DNA of 64,000 nt from Conexibacter stalactiti (GTDB taxonomy: Bacteria; Actinomycetota; Thermoleophilia; Solirubrobacterales; Solirubrobacteraceae), in assembly GCF_035967765.1 (NCBI RefSeq), contig NZ_JAYWIT010000004.1; one strand, written 5' to 3'. Both the position numbers and the translations under genes were made by a program. How positions within the stretch are numbered: position 1 is the first letter of the stretch; each line of letters opens with the position of its first letter. The notes under the pieces were generated by a model. It had not been told where the DNA came from. It saw only the letters and a program-made list of their open reading frames with translations, and did no database searches. Positions 1-10,074 of the stretch are shown here, in pieces.

Positions 1-1144
1 CGACCGGGCCGGCGCCCGCGCGCGCCAGGCCGCGGCGCCACCAGCGATCCCTGACGACCGGCTCGGCGTGCGGGGGCGGCGGCGGTGCGCCGTCCGGCCG
101 CGCGCCGCGGCGGTCGTGGACGGTCCAGGGGCCGGCGGCGGCGCCCAGCTCGGCGGCGACGTCGGCCAGCTCCTGCTCGCGCGAACGGCGCCTCCAGCCG
201 TGCCGGCCGCGCTCGGCGACCTGCGTGACGGCGGTCGCGAAGCGCTCGACGCGCGGAGCCTCCACGGTGCCGGGCTCGTCGCCGAGCTGCTCGAGCGCGG
301 CGGTCAGCGCGCGATGCAGGTGGGCGACGGTGCCGCGCTCACGCGGGCGCGGCAGCAGCGCGCGGTCGATCGCGTCGCACAGCTCGGGCGGCAGGTCGCG
401 CCGCTGGCGCTCCAGCGGCGGCAGCGTCGCACCGAGCCGGCGCGCAGTCGCGACGGCCGTCCCGGCGCGGATCGGGTTGACACCGGAGAAGGCCTCGTAG
501 AGCACGAGCGCGGCGGCGTAGAGGTCGGCCGGCGCGCCGGCCTCTCTCCCCTCGGCCTGCTCGGGCGCCATGTACGCGAGCGTGCCGACGACGTCGCCGG
601 TGCGCGTCAGCGCCTCGGCGCCGGCCCCCTCGACGATCCGCGCGACGCCGAAGTCGGTCAGCTTCGCCGGCGGCCCGCCGGCGTGCGGCGCGTCGGGCAC
701 GAGCACGTTGGACGGCTTCACGTCGCGATGCACGACGCCCTGCGCGTGAGCGTGCGCGAGCGCCTGCAGCAGCGCGATCCCGATCTCGGCGACGTCGCGG
801 TCCGACAGCGCGCCCTCGCGCAGCAGGTCGGCGAGCGTGCCGCCGCGCACCAGCTCGGTGACGAGGTAGGTCGTGCCGTCCTCGCTGCCGGCCTCGTACA
901 GCGTCACGATCGCGGGATGGGCGAGCCGCGCCGCCGCGCGCGCCTCCTGCTCGGCGCGGCCGGAGGCGTGGTCGAGCGCGATCGCCTTGACGGCGACGTC
1001 GCGTCCCAGCCGTTCGTCGCGCGCCAGCCAGACGACCCCGAAGGCGCCGGAACCGAGCTGCGCGAGCAGGCGGTAGCGATCGAGCACGAGCTGCTCCGCG
1101 CCGTGTCCGGCCAGGCGCGCGGTGGGTGCGTCGGTCCGGCTCAC
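1..1144 (-). CDS. Serine/threonine protein kinase (PknB-like), C-terminus beyond the window
   Basis: Eukaryotic-type Ser/Thr kinase read from a GTG at 1144, preceded by GGAGA. The frame stays open to the left edge, so the C-terminus is missing. Visible motifs in order: glycine-rich loop GSGAFG (about 31-36), catalytic lysine in VAVK (about 53), HRDVKPSN catalytic loop (about 139-146), DFG (about 164-166) and APEQ (about 193-196). After the kinase domain comes an Arg-rich stretch (about 290 onward) of the kind that often precedes a membrane segment; no transmembrane helix is reached inside the window. The family phosphorylates proteins of cell-wall synthesis and division, but the substrate cannot be read here. 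It is divergent from the membrane protein at 1275. A long open frame on the opposite strand (68-1297) is a high-GC shadow of this gene. Confidence 0.9.
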   Translation of the reverse strand, partial: MSRTDAPTARLAGHGAEQLVLDRYRLLAQLGSGAFGVVWLARDERLGRDVAVKAIALDHASGRAEQEARAAARLAHPAIVTLYEAGSEDGTTYLVTELVRGGTLADLLREGALSDRDVAEIGIALLQALAHAHAQGVVHRDVKPSNVLVPDAPHAGGPPAKLTDFGVARIVEGAGAEALTRTGDVVGTLAYMAPEQAEGREAGAPADLYAAALVLYEAFSGVNPIRAGTAVATARRLGATLPPLERQRRDLPPELCDAIDRALLPRPRERGTVAHLHRALTAALEQLGDEPGTVEAPRVERFATAVTQVAERGRHGWRRRSREQELADVAAELGAAAGPWTVHDRRGARPDGAPPPPPHAEPVVRDRWWRRGLARAGAGPV

Positions 1145-1274
1145 TCTCCGGTGTTCCACGTTTTGCAGGCACTCCCTCCCGCATGTCGAACCCCGTGCGG
1201 GGGCAGGAATCCCCGAAGTCCGGCCGCTTGGCCGGTCATACTGATCGTTCCGGGTTTCTCAAGGAGCATGATTT

Positions 1275-2405
1275 TTGTCGTTCTTCGACGAGGCTGACGA
1301 GCCGCGCACAACGCCACGGCCGCGCCGCGCTCCGTCCGGGGGCGGCGGCCGCCGCCCCCCTGCTGCCGACGACCAGACGATGCTGGTCCGTCGACTGGTC
1401 GCTGCCGGAGCGGTCGTCGTCGTGCTCGTGTTGATGGTCGTCCTCGTCCGCGGTTGCGTCAACAGCGGTCGTGAGCAGGCGCTCAAGGACTACAACCGCG
1501 AAGTGACCAGTTTGATGCAGCAGTCCAGAAGCGATGTCAGCACGCCGCTGTTCGCCGCGCTGACAGGCGCCGCGGGGCAGAGAGGCGAGCAGGTCACGGA
1601 GACGATCGCGCAGCTGCGCGCCGTCGCCGAGAGACAGCTCGACAGCGCCCGCGCGCTCGACGCGCCCGACCAGGTCGCCGACGCGCAGCACAACCTCGAG
1701 CTGCTGCTGTCGCTGCGCGAGGACGGCGTGAGGGTGATCGCCGACAGAATCCAGCAGGCGATCGGCACCTCCGCCTCGGCGCAGACGGCGCTCGACCTGA
1801 TCGCCGGCCAGATGCAGGCGTTCAACGCCTCCGACGTCGTCTACTCGCAGCGCGTCGCGCCGTACGTCAAGCAGGCGCTGGAGGATGCGGGGATTCCCGC
1901 GACCTACAGCGGCGAGACGGGCGAGACCGTGCTGCCGTACTCGGACTTCCTCCCGAACATCGGCTGGATGGACCCGGCCAACGTCGCGAGAGCGCTCGGC
2001 ACCAGCAGCGCCAGCGCCGACGACAGCGGCAGACCGGCCCCGGGCCTTCACGGCCACCAGATCGACTCCGTCAGCGTCGGCGGCACGACGCTGGAGCCGG
2101 GCGGCTCGGCGACGCTGCCGGCCGACCCGCCGCCGACCTTCGACGTCAGCTTCACCAACGGCGGCGAGCACGACGAGCAGAACGTCAGAGTCGTCGTCGA
2201 GATCTCGGGCGGCGGCGGCTCGCCGATCAGCGCCGAGACGGTCGTCGCGACCACCACCGCCGGCGAGGCGGCGACCGCGAGCGTCGCGTTCAGAGAGCCG
2301 CCCCCGACCGGCGGCGTCGCGAACATCAGAGTGACGATCGAGCCGGTTCCGGGCGAGGAGGGGCTGGACAACAACAGCCAGACGTACTCCGCCCTGTTCG
2401 AGTGA
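1275..2405 (+). CDS. Single-pass membrane protein with C-terminal CARDB-like domain, function unknown
   Basis: 376 aa. The start is TTG at 1275, chosen because AAGGAG lies at 1261-1266, 8 nt upstream; the ATG at 1268 is in another frame. A -10-like CATACT is at 1237-1242. Residues 1-34 are charged, Pro/Gly-rich and presumably cytoplasmic. A single hydrophobic helix follows at about 38-58 (many Val and Leu), then an external helical region (60-200). The C-terminal 110 residues, with repeated aromatic-poor beta-strand patterns such as ATLPADPPPTFDVSF and VRVVVEISG, look like a CARDB/Ig-like adhesion domain. It precedes another membrane-anchored protein by 13 bp. I do not recognise a specific family. 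Arginine codons are often AGA. Confidence 0.75.
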   Translation: MSFFDEADEPRTTPRPRRAPSGGGGRRPPAADDQTMLVRRLVAAGAVVVVLVLMVVLVRGCVNSGREQALKDYNREVTSLMQQSRSDVSTPLFAALTGAAGQRGEQVTETIAQLRAVAERQLDSARALDAPDQVADAQHNLELLLSLREDGVRVIADRIQQAIGTSASAQTALDLIAGQMQAFNASDVVYSQRVAPYVKQALEDAGIPATYSGETGETVLPYSDFLPNIGWMDPANVARALGTSSASADDSGRPAPGLHGHQIDSVSVGGTTLEPGGSATLPADPPPTFDVSFTNGGEHDEQNVRVVVEISGGGGSPISAETVVATTTAGEAATASVAFREPPPTGGVANIRVTIEPVPGEEGLDNNSQTYSALFE

Positions 2406-2418
2406 GGTCACCGCGCGG

Positions 2419-2931
2419 ATGGACGAGCTGACGAGCACGACGGGGATCGTCGCGATCGCCGGCTGCTCGCTGGCGATCGTGTCGCTCGCGGTGGCGGTCG
2501 CGCTGGCGGTGACGCTGCGTCGCCTGCGCCGCGACCAGCGCGTGCTGCTCGGTGAGGATGGCGCGACGACCGACCTCGTCGAGCATGCCGCCGCGCTCGA
2601 GGTCGAGTACCGCGCGCTGCACGCCTTCGTCGAGGACGCGGCGGCCCGCCTGCACACGCGCATGGACAGAGCGGAGCTGCGCCTCGATGGCGCGATCTCG
2701 CACTCCGCGCTCGTGCGCTACGACGCCTACGGCGAGATGACCGGCCACCAGTCGACCTCGATCGCGCTGCTCGACGCGGGCAGAAACGGCGTCGTGCTGT
2801 CGTCGATCATGCACCGCGACGCCGCGCGGCTGTACGCGAAGCAGGTCAACGGCGGCAGAGGCGAGCTGCAGCTGTCGCCGGAGGAGGACGAGGCCGTGCG
2901 GCTCGCACTGGAGCCGCGCGAAACCCACTAG
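2419..2931 (+). CDS. DUF4446 family membrane-anchored protein
   Basis: 170 aa. One N-terminal transmembrane helix (about 10-32) is followed by an Arg-rich cytoplasmic stop, a coiled-coil-like segment (about 55-90) and the conserved DUF4446 block: VRYDAYGEMTGHQS, a short LLD strand, then NGVVLSSI and the C-terminal LSPEEDEAVRLAL. DUF4446 proteins are found near the origin in many Gram-positive genomes; their role is unknown. It is probably co-transcribed with the gene ending at 2405 (13-bp gap). Its TAG stop codon doubles as the first bases of the -10 element TAGGCT of the next gene, pheA. Confidence 0.85.
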   Translation: MDELTSTTGIVAIAGCSLAIVSLAVAVALAVTLRRLRRDQRVLLGEDGATTDLVEHAAALEVEYRALHAFVEDAAARLHTRMDRAELRLDGAISHSALVRYDAYGEMTGHQSTSIALLDAGRNGVVLSSIMHRDAARLYAKQVNGGRGELQLSPEEDEAVRLALEPRETH

Positions 2932-2934
2932 GCT
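2929..2934 (+). promoter_or_regulatory. -10 element TAGGCT for leaderless pheA
   Basis: TAGGCT ends 6 nt before the ATG of pheA, so transcription would begin at or next to the start codon. It overlaps the stop codon of the upstream gene. No clear -35 is visible. There is no Shine-Dalgarno sequence before the ATG, as expected for a leaderless mRNA. Confidence 0.45.
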
Positions 2935-2940
2935 CGGCGC

Positions 2941-3783
2941 ATGCGCGTCGGCTATCTCGGTCCCGAGGGGACCAACTCACACGAGGCGCTGCTGAACGCG
3001 CTCGCGGGCGAGGCGCATGAGCAGGTGCCGCTGCCGACGATCCACGACTGCGTGATGGCGGTGCAGGACGGCACCGTCGAGCGCGCGCTCGTGCCGATCG
3101 AGAACGCGATCGAGGGCTCGGTCAACGCGACCCTCGACGCGCTCGCCGTCGATGCCGACGAGGTCACGATCGCCGGCGAGTACGTGCATGCGATCCACAC
3201 CTGCCTGATCGCGCGCACGCCGCTGGAGCTGTCGGCGATCGAGACGGTCCTCTCGCATCCGCAGGCCAACGGCCAGTGCGCGCACTTCCTGCGCACGCGC
3301 CTGCCGCAGGCGCGCGTGCTGGCGACCAGCTCGACGGCCGACGCCGTGCGCGCCGTCGCCGAGGGCGAGCTGGGCGAGCACGCCGCCGCGCTCGGCAGCA
3401 GAGTCGCCGCCGAGCAGTACGGCTGCGAGATCCTGCGCGCCGGCGTCGACGACGTCGCCGGCAACGAGACGCGCTTCGTGTGGCTGGCGGCGGCCGGCAC
3501 GCCGACCGGCGAGCACGGCCCGTGGAAGACCGCGATCGTCTTCTGGGGGGTCGGCGCGGAGGCGCCGGGCTGGCTCGTGCGCTGCCTCTCGGAGTTCGCC
3601 TTCCGCGGCGTCAACCTGACGCGGATCGAGTCGCGACCGCGCAAGCAGGGACTCGGCCGCTACATGTTCTTCCTCGATCTGGAGGGTCGCGACGGCGACG
3701 GGCCGGTCGCGGAGGCGCTGGCCGCGCTGCGCGGTCACGTCGAGCATCTGCGCGTGCTCGGCTCCTTCCCCGCGGCGACCTGA
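2941..3783 (+). CDS. pheA: Prephenate dehydratase
   Basis: 280 aa. It converts prephenate to phenylpyruvate in phenylalanine synthesis (cytosol). The N-terminus MRVGYLGPEGTNSHEA is the family signature. The catalytic Thr-Arg-Phe triad lies in NETRF (TRF at 177-179). A C-terminal ACT regulatory domain follows (about 197-278) with GVNLTRIESRP (223-233), the phenylalanine-binding feedback site. The length matches monofunctional actinobacterial PheA with no chorismate mutase domain. It appears to be transcribed from its own leaderless promoter inside the end of the DUF4446 gene. Confidence 0.96.
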   Translation: MRVGYLGPEGTNSHEALLNALAGEAHEQVPLPTIHDCVMAVQDGTVERALVPIENAIEGSVNATLDALAVDADEVTIAGEYVHAIHTCLIARTPLELSAIETVLSHPQANGQCAHFLRTRLPQARVLATSSTADAVRAVAEGELGEHAAALGSRVAAEQYGCEILRAGVDDVAGNETRFVWLAAAGTPTGEHGPWKTAIVFWGVGAEAPGWLVRCLSEFAFRGVNLTRIESRPRKQGLGRYMFFLDLEGRDGDGPVAEALAALRGHVEHLRVLGSFPAAT

Positions 3784-3832
3784 GCGCACCGACCGCCCAA
3801 GCGTTGTTCACAAGTCGTGCGGCGCGCCTCGC

Positions 3833-3838
3833 TACACT
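3833..3838 (+). promoter_or_regulatory. -10 element TACACT upstream of the HNH gene
   Basis: TACACT sits 12 nt before ATG 3851. The expected transcription start, about 3845, is downstream of the alternative GTG at 3842, which favours the ATG as the translation start. No convincing -35 hexamer is seen. Confidence 0.4.
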
Positions 3839-3850
3839 GCTGTGGCGGTT

Positions 3851-4420
3851 ATGGCCACCTTGGTACCACCAGCGCAATCCGAGTCCGCGTCGCCACTGGA
3901 GCACCAGCGACGCGGGCGTGACGGTGGCCGGGTGCTCGTTCTCAACGCGACGTTTGAACCGATCAACGTCTGCACGGTTCGCCGCGCCGTCGTGCTCCTG
4001 TTGAAGGAGAAGGCGGAGATGCTCGAGCACGGTGAGTACCACCTGCACTCGGGCAGCTCGACCGTGCAGAGGCCGATGGTGATCCGCCTCGTCTCCTACG
4101 TGCGCGTCCCGCGCGACACGCACCGTCGCAAGATCACCCGTAGGGCGGTCTTCGCCCGCGACGACTGGACCTGCCAGTACTGCGGCTCGCGCGGCAACCT
4201 GACAGTCGACCACGTGATCCCCCGCTCCAAGGGCGGCGGCTCGACGTGGGACAACATCGTCGCCTCCTGCGCCCCCTGCAACCGCCGCAAGGGCGACTCG
4301 CTGCCCAACCAGGCCGGCATGATCCCGAAGCACACACCGCGCACGCCGGGCCCGAACGTCTTCATCCAGGTCGCCAGCCCGACGATCCCGCGGGCCTGGC
4401 AGCAGTACCTGTCGTTCTAA
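3851..4420 (+). CDS. HNH endonuclease family protein
   Basis: 189 aa from ATG 3851 (192 aa if GTG 3842 is used; the -10 at 3833-3838 argues for ATG). The N-terminal half (VLVLNATFEPINV, then a helical LLLKEKAEM segment) is typical of the chromosomal HNH proteins common in actinobacteria. The C-terminal zinc-finger HNH domain has two CxxC pairs (CQYC and CAPC) around the catalytic core VDHVIPRSKGG and the N of TWDN. No restriction or homing context is seen, so this looks like a resident core gene of unknown role rather than a mobile element. It is followed by a gene-free 427 bp with structured RNA candidates. Confidence 0.88.
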   Translation: MATLVPPAQSESASPLEHQRRGRDGGRVLVLNATFEPINVCTVRRAVVLLLKEKAEMLEHGEYHLHSGSSTVQRPMVIRLVSYVRVPRDTHRRKITRRAVFARDDWTCQYCGSRGNLTVDHVIPRSKGGGSTWDNIVASCAPCNRRKGDSLPNQAGMIPKHTPRTPGPNVFIQVASPTIPRAWQQYLSF

Positions 4421-4426
4421 CGAACG

Positions 4427-4549
4427 ATTGCGAGTTCCACGGCAGCGCGCCCAACCGCGTCCGCGGGGACTCGCCTCCCATGCGGTTCTCGCCCCCCGTG
4501 AGTTCCCGCTCTCGCCGGGCCTGTCGCCCGCCGACGTGGAGCTCGCAAT
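4427..4549 (+). ncRNA. Candidate structured RNA element downstream of the HNH gene
   Basis: A 15-bp long-range stem pairs 4427-4441 (ATTGCGAGTTCCACG) with 4535-4549 (CGTGGAGCTCGCAAT). The single non-Watson-Crick pair is T4435 with G4541: a G-U wobble if transcribed on the plus strand but an A-C mismatch on the minus strand, which favours plus-strand RNA. Inside lies a second stem, AACCGC (4453-4458) with GCGGTT (4482-4487), and further GC-rich hairpins, giving a multibranch fold. No open frame of note is present. It could be a 3' UTR structure of the HNH mRNA or an independent RNA. I recognise no known family. Confidence 0.3.
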
Positions 4550-4576
4550 GCTCGGCGCCAGCCGAGCACAGAAACA

Positions 4577-4606
4577 CGAAGGGCGCCCACCGAGGAGCGC
4601 CCTTCG
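4577..4606 (-). terminator. Intrinsic terminator, minus strand
   Basis: A perfect 10-bp stem (4577-4586 with 4597-4606, CGAAGGGCGC/GCGCCCTTCG) with a 10-nt loop. Read on the minus strand it is followed by TGTTTCTG, a T-rich tail; on the plus strand no T-run follows. It would end the minus-strand transcript that starts near 4803, or readthrough from gyrA. Confidence 0.55.
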
Positions 4607-4803
4607 CGTACATCTATGTGGCTAAACAAGGACTTCGACCGACTGGATGTGTCAGGGCCAGTGGGACCAGCTCTGGCATCGGTCGAAGCGGTGTCTCGGT
4701 GTGGACTCCGCTAGGCGGGGTCAGCCATCCGACCTAGTGGCCGGACACCTCCAGGGTCCCGCAAAAACTGTCAGACAACTTCGGACCACCTCCTTTCTCT
4801 GGT
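4607..4803 (-). ncRNA. Candidate small RNA or micropeptide mRNA with two SD-like motifs
   Basis: Minus-strand unit between gyrA and the terminator at 4577-4606. A promoter-like pair precedes it: TTCAGA (plus 4833-4838) and TACTCT (plus 4810-4815), 17 nt apart, placing the start near 4803. The RNA would carry AGAAAGGAGGTGGTCC (plus 4783-4798), 15 of 16 identical to the complement of a typical 16S rRNA 3' end, and a second GGAGGTGTCC (plus 4743-4752). A 10-bp long-range stem pairs 4633-4642 with 4679-4688 and a 7-bp hairpin is at 4705-4721. Possible tiny frames: TTG at 4778, 14 codons, starting 10 nt after the first GGAGG and ending at the TAG at 4734-4736; then ATG-GCT-GAC-CCC-GCC-TAG. Whether it acts as RNA or peptide is not known. 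Confidence 0.35.
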
Positions 4804-4809
4804 CTCACC

Positions 4810-4838
4810 AGAGTAGCGGACCGGTCCGACGGTCTGAA
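4810..4838 (-). promoter_or_regulatory. Promoter for the minus-strand small transcript downstream of gyrA
   Basis: On the minus strand: TTCAGA (4 of 6 to TTGACA), a 17-nt spacer, then TACTCT (5 of 6 to TATAAT by the T-A--T pattern). It lies just after the gyrA stop codon. A 7-bp hairpin (4797-4803 with 4807-4813) overlaps the -10 and start region. Confidence 0.35.
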
Positions 4839-4847
4839 CGTCTTCGA

Positions 4848-7472
<2,625 letters not shown>

Positions 7473-7476
7473 CGGT

Positions 7477-9903
7477 TCACACGTCCAGGTTGGTCACGAG
7501 GTTTGCGTTCTCCTCGATGAAGTTCCGCCGCGGCTCGACCTGATCGCCCATCAGCATCGAGAAGATCCGCTCGGCCGCGGCCGCGTCCTCCATCGTGACG
7601 CGAGCGAGCGTGCGGGTCGCGGGGTCCATCGTCGTCTCGCGCAGCTGCTCGGCGTTCATCTCGCCGAGGCCCTTGAAGCGGTTGACCTCGACGTTGCGCC
7701 CGGCCATGTCGAACACCTTCGCTCTCAGCTCGTCGAACGAGATCGCGACGTCGCTGTGGTCCCCGAGTCTCAGGCTGAAGGCCGGCGATCCGACCGCGTT
7801 GACGAGCTGCTCGTGCACGCGGATCAGCTGACGGTATTCGTTCGTGCGCAGCATCGAGCGGCGCACGTGACGGGTGCGGGCGTGGCCGGTTCTCTTCTCG
7901 ACCGAGCGCACGACCAGCTCCTCCTCGTCCTGCGAGACGAGCTCGACGCTGAACGACGCGCCCTCGAGCTCGTCCTTCTGCAGGAACTCGACGAGCGCGT
8001 CCTCTTCGAGGATGTGCTGCTGGAGGATGCCCGACTCCTGCAGGAAGTCGACGGTGTCGTGACGCGTCGTCGCCCGCAGCGCCGAGGCCCAACCGTTGTA
8101 CTGCTTCAACAGGCGGGTGAAGCGCTTCCAGCGCGCCTCCGTCAGTCTCTGCTCCTCGCCGAGCCGGTCGATGACGACGAATCTCTCGAGCTTGTCGGAG
8201 AGGAGGATCTCCTCCAGCTCCGAGTCCTTCTCGATGTAGCGCTCGTTCTTGCCCTGCTTGACCTTGTAGAGCGGCGGCTTCGCGATGTAGACGTAGCCGG
8301 CGTCGATCAGCGGCATCATCTCGCGGAACAGCAGCGTCAGCACGAGCGTGCGGATGTGGGCGCCGTCGACGTCGGCGTCCGTCATCAGCACGATCTTGTG
8401 GTACCGCGCCTTCTCGAGGTCGAAGTCGTCGCGCACGCCGGTGCCGATCGCGGTGATCAGCGCCTGCACCTCGTTGTTCCCGAGGACCTTGTCGATGCGG
8501 GCCCGCTCGACGTTGAGGATCTTGCCGCGCATCGGCAGGATCGCCTGCGTCGCGCGGTCGCGTCCCTGCTTCGCCGAACCGCCGGCGGAGTCGCCCTCGA
8601 CGATGAAGATCTCCGACAGCGACGGGTCCTTCACCGAGCAGTCGGCGAGCTTGCCCGGCAGTCGGGAGTTCTCCAGCGCGGACTTGCGCCGGGTGAGGTC
8701 GCGCGCCTTGCGGGCGGCCGAGCGAGCCTGCGCGGCCTGGATCGCCTTCAGGATGATCGAGCGGGCGTCCGAGGGGTTCTCCTCGAGGAACTCGTCGAGA
8801 CCCTTGTTGACGATCGACTCCGTCAGCCCCTGCATGCCGGGGTTGCCGAGCTTCGTCTTCGTCTGACCCTCGAACTGCGGCTCGGCGAGCTTCGCGGAGA
8901 CGACGGCCGTCAGGCCCTCGCGCACGTCCTCGCCGGAGAGGTTGACGTCTCTTTCCTTCAGCAGGCTCTTCTCACGCGCGTACTTGTTGAGCGTGCGCGT
9001 CAACGCGGAGCGGAAGCCGGAGAGGTGCGAGCCGCCCTCGTGCGTGTTGATGTTGTTCGCGAACGAGAAGACGGACTCCTGGTAGGAGGAGTTCCACTGC
9101 ATCGCGACCTCGACCGCACCCTCGTCGCTCTCTGACGAGAAGTAGACGATCTTTCTCTGGACCGGCTCCTTGTTCTCGTTCAAGTACGCGACGAAGTCCT
9201 GGATTCCGCCGTCGTACTGGAACTCGACTCTTCTGCCCTCGCCGCGCTCATCCGTCAGCGAGATTCTCAGGCCTCTCGTCAGGAACGCGGTCTCGCGCAG
9301 GCGCTCTTCGAGCGTCGCGAACTCGAAGTCGAGCGTCTCCATGATCTCGGCGTCGGGCAGGAACGTGATCGTGGTGCCGGTCTCGCTCGTCGGCTCGCCC
9401 TTGAGGAGATCGGCCTGCGGCGCGCCGCGGACGTAGTCCTGCGTGTGCACGAAGCCGTCGGTGCGGACGGCGACATGAAGTCTCTCGGAGAGAGCGTTGA
9501 CGACCGAGACGCCGACGCCGTGGAGCCCGCCGGAGACCTTGTAGCCGCCGCCGTCGCCGAACTTGCCGCCGGCGTGCAGGACCGTCAGCACGACCTCGAC
9601 CGCCGGCTTTCTCTCCTTCTCCATCACGCCGACAGGGATGCCGCGGCCGTTGTCGACAACGGTGATCGAGTTGTCGGGATGGATCGTGACGCTGACCTCG
9701 GTCGCATGACCGGCGAGCGCCTCGTCGACGGAGTTGTCGACGACCTCGTAGACGAGGTGGTGCAGACCGCGAATGCCGGTCGAGCCGATGTACATGCCCG
9801 GCCGCTTGCGGACCGCCTCGAGGCCTTCGAGGACGGTGATGTCCTGGGCGTTGTAAGTGGACGAGGGGGTCGGCTTGTCAGCCGCGGGTCTGTCGGTGGC
9901 CAA
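7477..9903 (-). CDS. gyrB: DNA gyrase subunit B (with large TOPRIM-region insertion)
   Basis: 808 aa from TTG 9903, chosen because GGAGG lies 4 nt upstream and the conserved start of the ATPase domain follows. The frame continues further upstream without family similarity. ATPase motifs: VYEVVDNSVDEAL (51-63), DNGRGIP (84-90), GGLHGVGVSVVNAL (125-138), QTKTKLG (347-353). TOPRIM: EGDSAGGSAKQGRDR (436-450) and LMTDADVDGAHIRTL (506-520). Between KPPLYKVKQGK (542-552) and NRFKGLGEMN (741-750) there are about 175 extra residues (560-735). This is the position of the insertion seen in E. coli-type GyrB and absent from most Gram-positive GyrB, which are usually about 650 aa. Confidence 0.97.
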   Translation of the reverse strand: MATDRPAADKPTPSSTYNAQDITVLEGLEAVRKRPGMYIGSTGIRGLHHLVYEVVDNSVDEALAGHATEVSVTIHPDNSITVVDNGRGIPVGVMEKERKPAVEVVLTVLHAGGKFGDGGGYKVSGGLHGVGVSVVNALSERLHVAVRTDGFVHTQDYVRGAPQADLLKGEPTSETGTTITFLPDAEIMETLDFEFATLEERLRETAFLTRGLRISLTDERGEGRRVEFQYDGGIQDFVAYLNENKEPVQRKIVYFSSESDEGAVEVAMQWNSSYQESVFSFANNINTHEGGSHLSGFRSALTRTLNKYAREKSLLKERDVNLSGEDVREGLTAVVSAKLAEPQFEGQTKTKLGNPGMQGLTESIVNKGLDEFLEENPSDARSIILKAIQAAQARSAARKARDLTRRKSALENSRLPGKLADCSVKDPSLSEIFIVEGDSAGGSAKQGRDRATQAILPMRGKILNVERARIDKVLGNNEVQALITAIGTGVRDDFDLEKARYHKIVLMTDADVDGAHIRTLVLTLLFREMMPLIDAGYVYIAKPPLYKVKQGKNERYIEKDSELEEILLSDKLERFVVIDRLGEEQRLTEARWKRFTRLLKQYNGWASALRATTRHDTVDFLQESGILQQHILEEDALVEFLQKDELEGASFSVELVSQDEEELVVRSVEKRTGHARTRHVRRSMLRTNEYRQLIRVHEQLVNAVGSPAFSLRLGDHSDVAISFDELRAKVFDMAGRNVEVNRFKGLGEMNAEQLRETTMDPATRTLARVTMEDAAAAERIFSMLMGDQVEPRRNFIEENANLVTNLDV

Positions 9904-10074
9904 CGATCCTCCGATGACGTTGCAACGCCCCGGGCCCGCAGCGAATGCGGCTCTCCGGGGCGTGAGAGGCAGGTGAGCAGAAGAATAGCACAGAGCGGAC
10001 CGTGAACGGCCGCTCTGCACAACGAGAAATCCCTGCAAATCGCAACAAACGGCGACGACTTTGTGACAACTTGG
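9904..10074. other. gyrB leader and spacer, 171 bp non-coding
   Basis: The spacer separates gyrB from the dnaA-dnaN-recF-DUF721 operon. It holds a minus-strand terminator (9991-10017), a possible gyrB -10 element TATTCT (plus 9982-9987) and a leader hairpin near 9930-9960 (CCCCGG with CCGGGG) before the gyrB Shine-Dalgarno. A short GTGAC/GTCAC inverted repeat is at about 10063-10078. No convincing DnaA boxes are seen. Confidence 0.5.
9991..10017 (-). terminator. Terminator of the dnaA-dnaN-recF-DUF721 operon
   Basis: CAGAGCGG (9991-9998) pairs with CCGCTCTG (10010-10017), extended by an inner CCG/CGG step across a one-base bulge. On the minus strand it is followed by TGCTATTCTTCTG, a T-rich stretch. 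This separates the replication operon from gyrB. Confidence 0.5.

Noticed and set aside
1148..1170. Second parS-like site (GTGTTCCACGTTTTGCAG)
   Set aside because: Only one imperfect half resembles parS; the other half is missing.
68..1297. 409-codon open frame on the plus strand
   Set aside because: It is antisense to a clear Ser/Thr kinase with all motifs. Long spurious frames are expected at this G+C.
3842..3850. GTG 3842 as start of the HNH gene
   Set aside because: The -10 element at 3833-3838 would start transcription at about 3845, after this codon, so ATG 3851 is preferred; the difference is three residues.
4783..4798. Fragment of a 16S rRNA gene
   Set aside because: The similarity is limited to 16 nt on the complement; the flanks do not continue as rRNA. 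It is better read as an SD-like motif on the minus strand.
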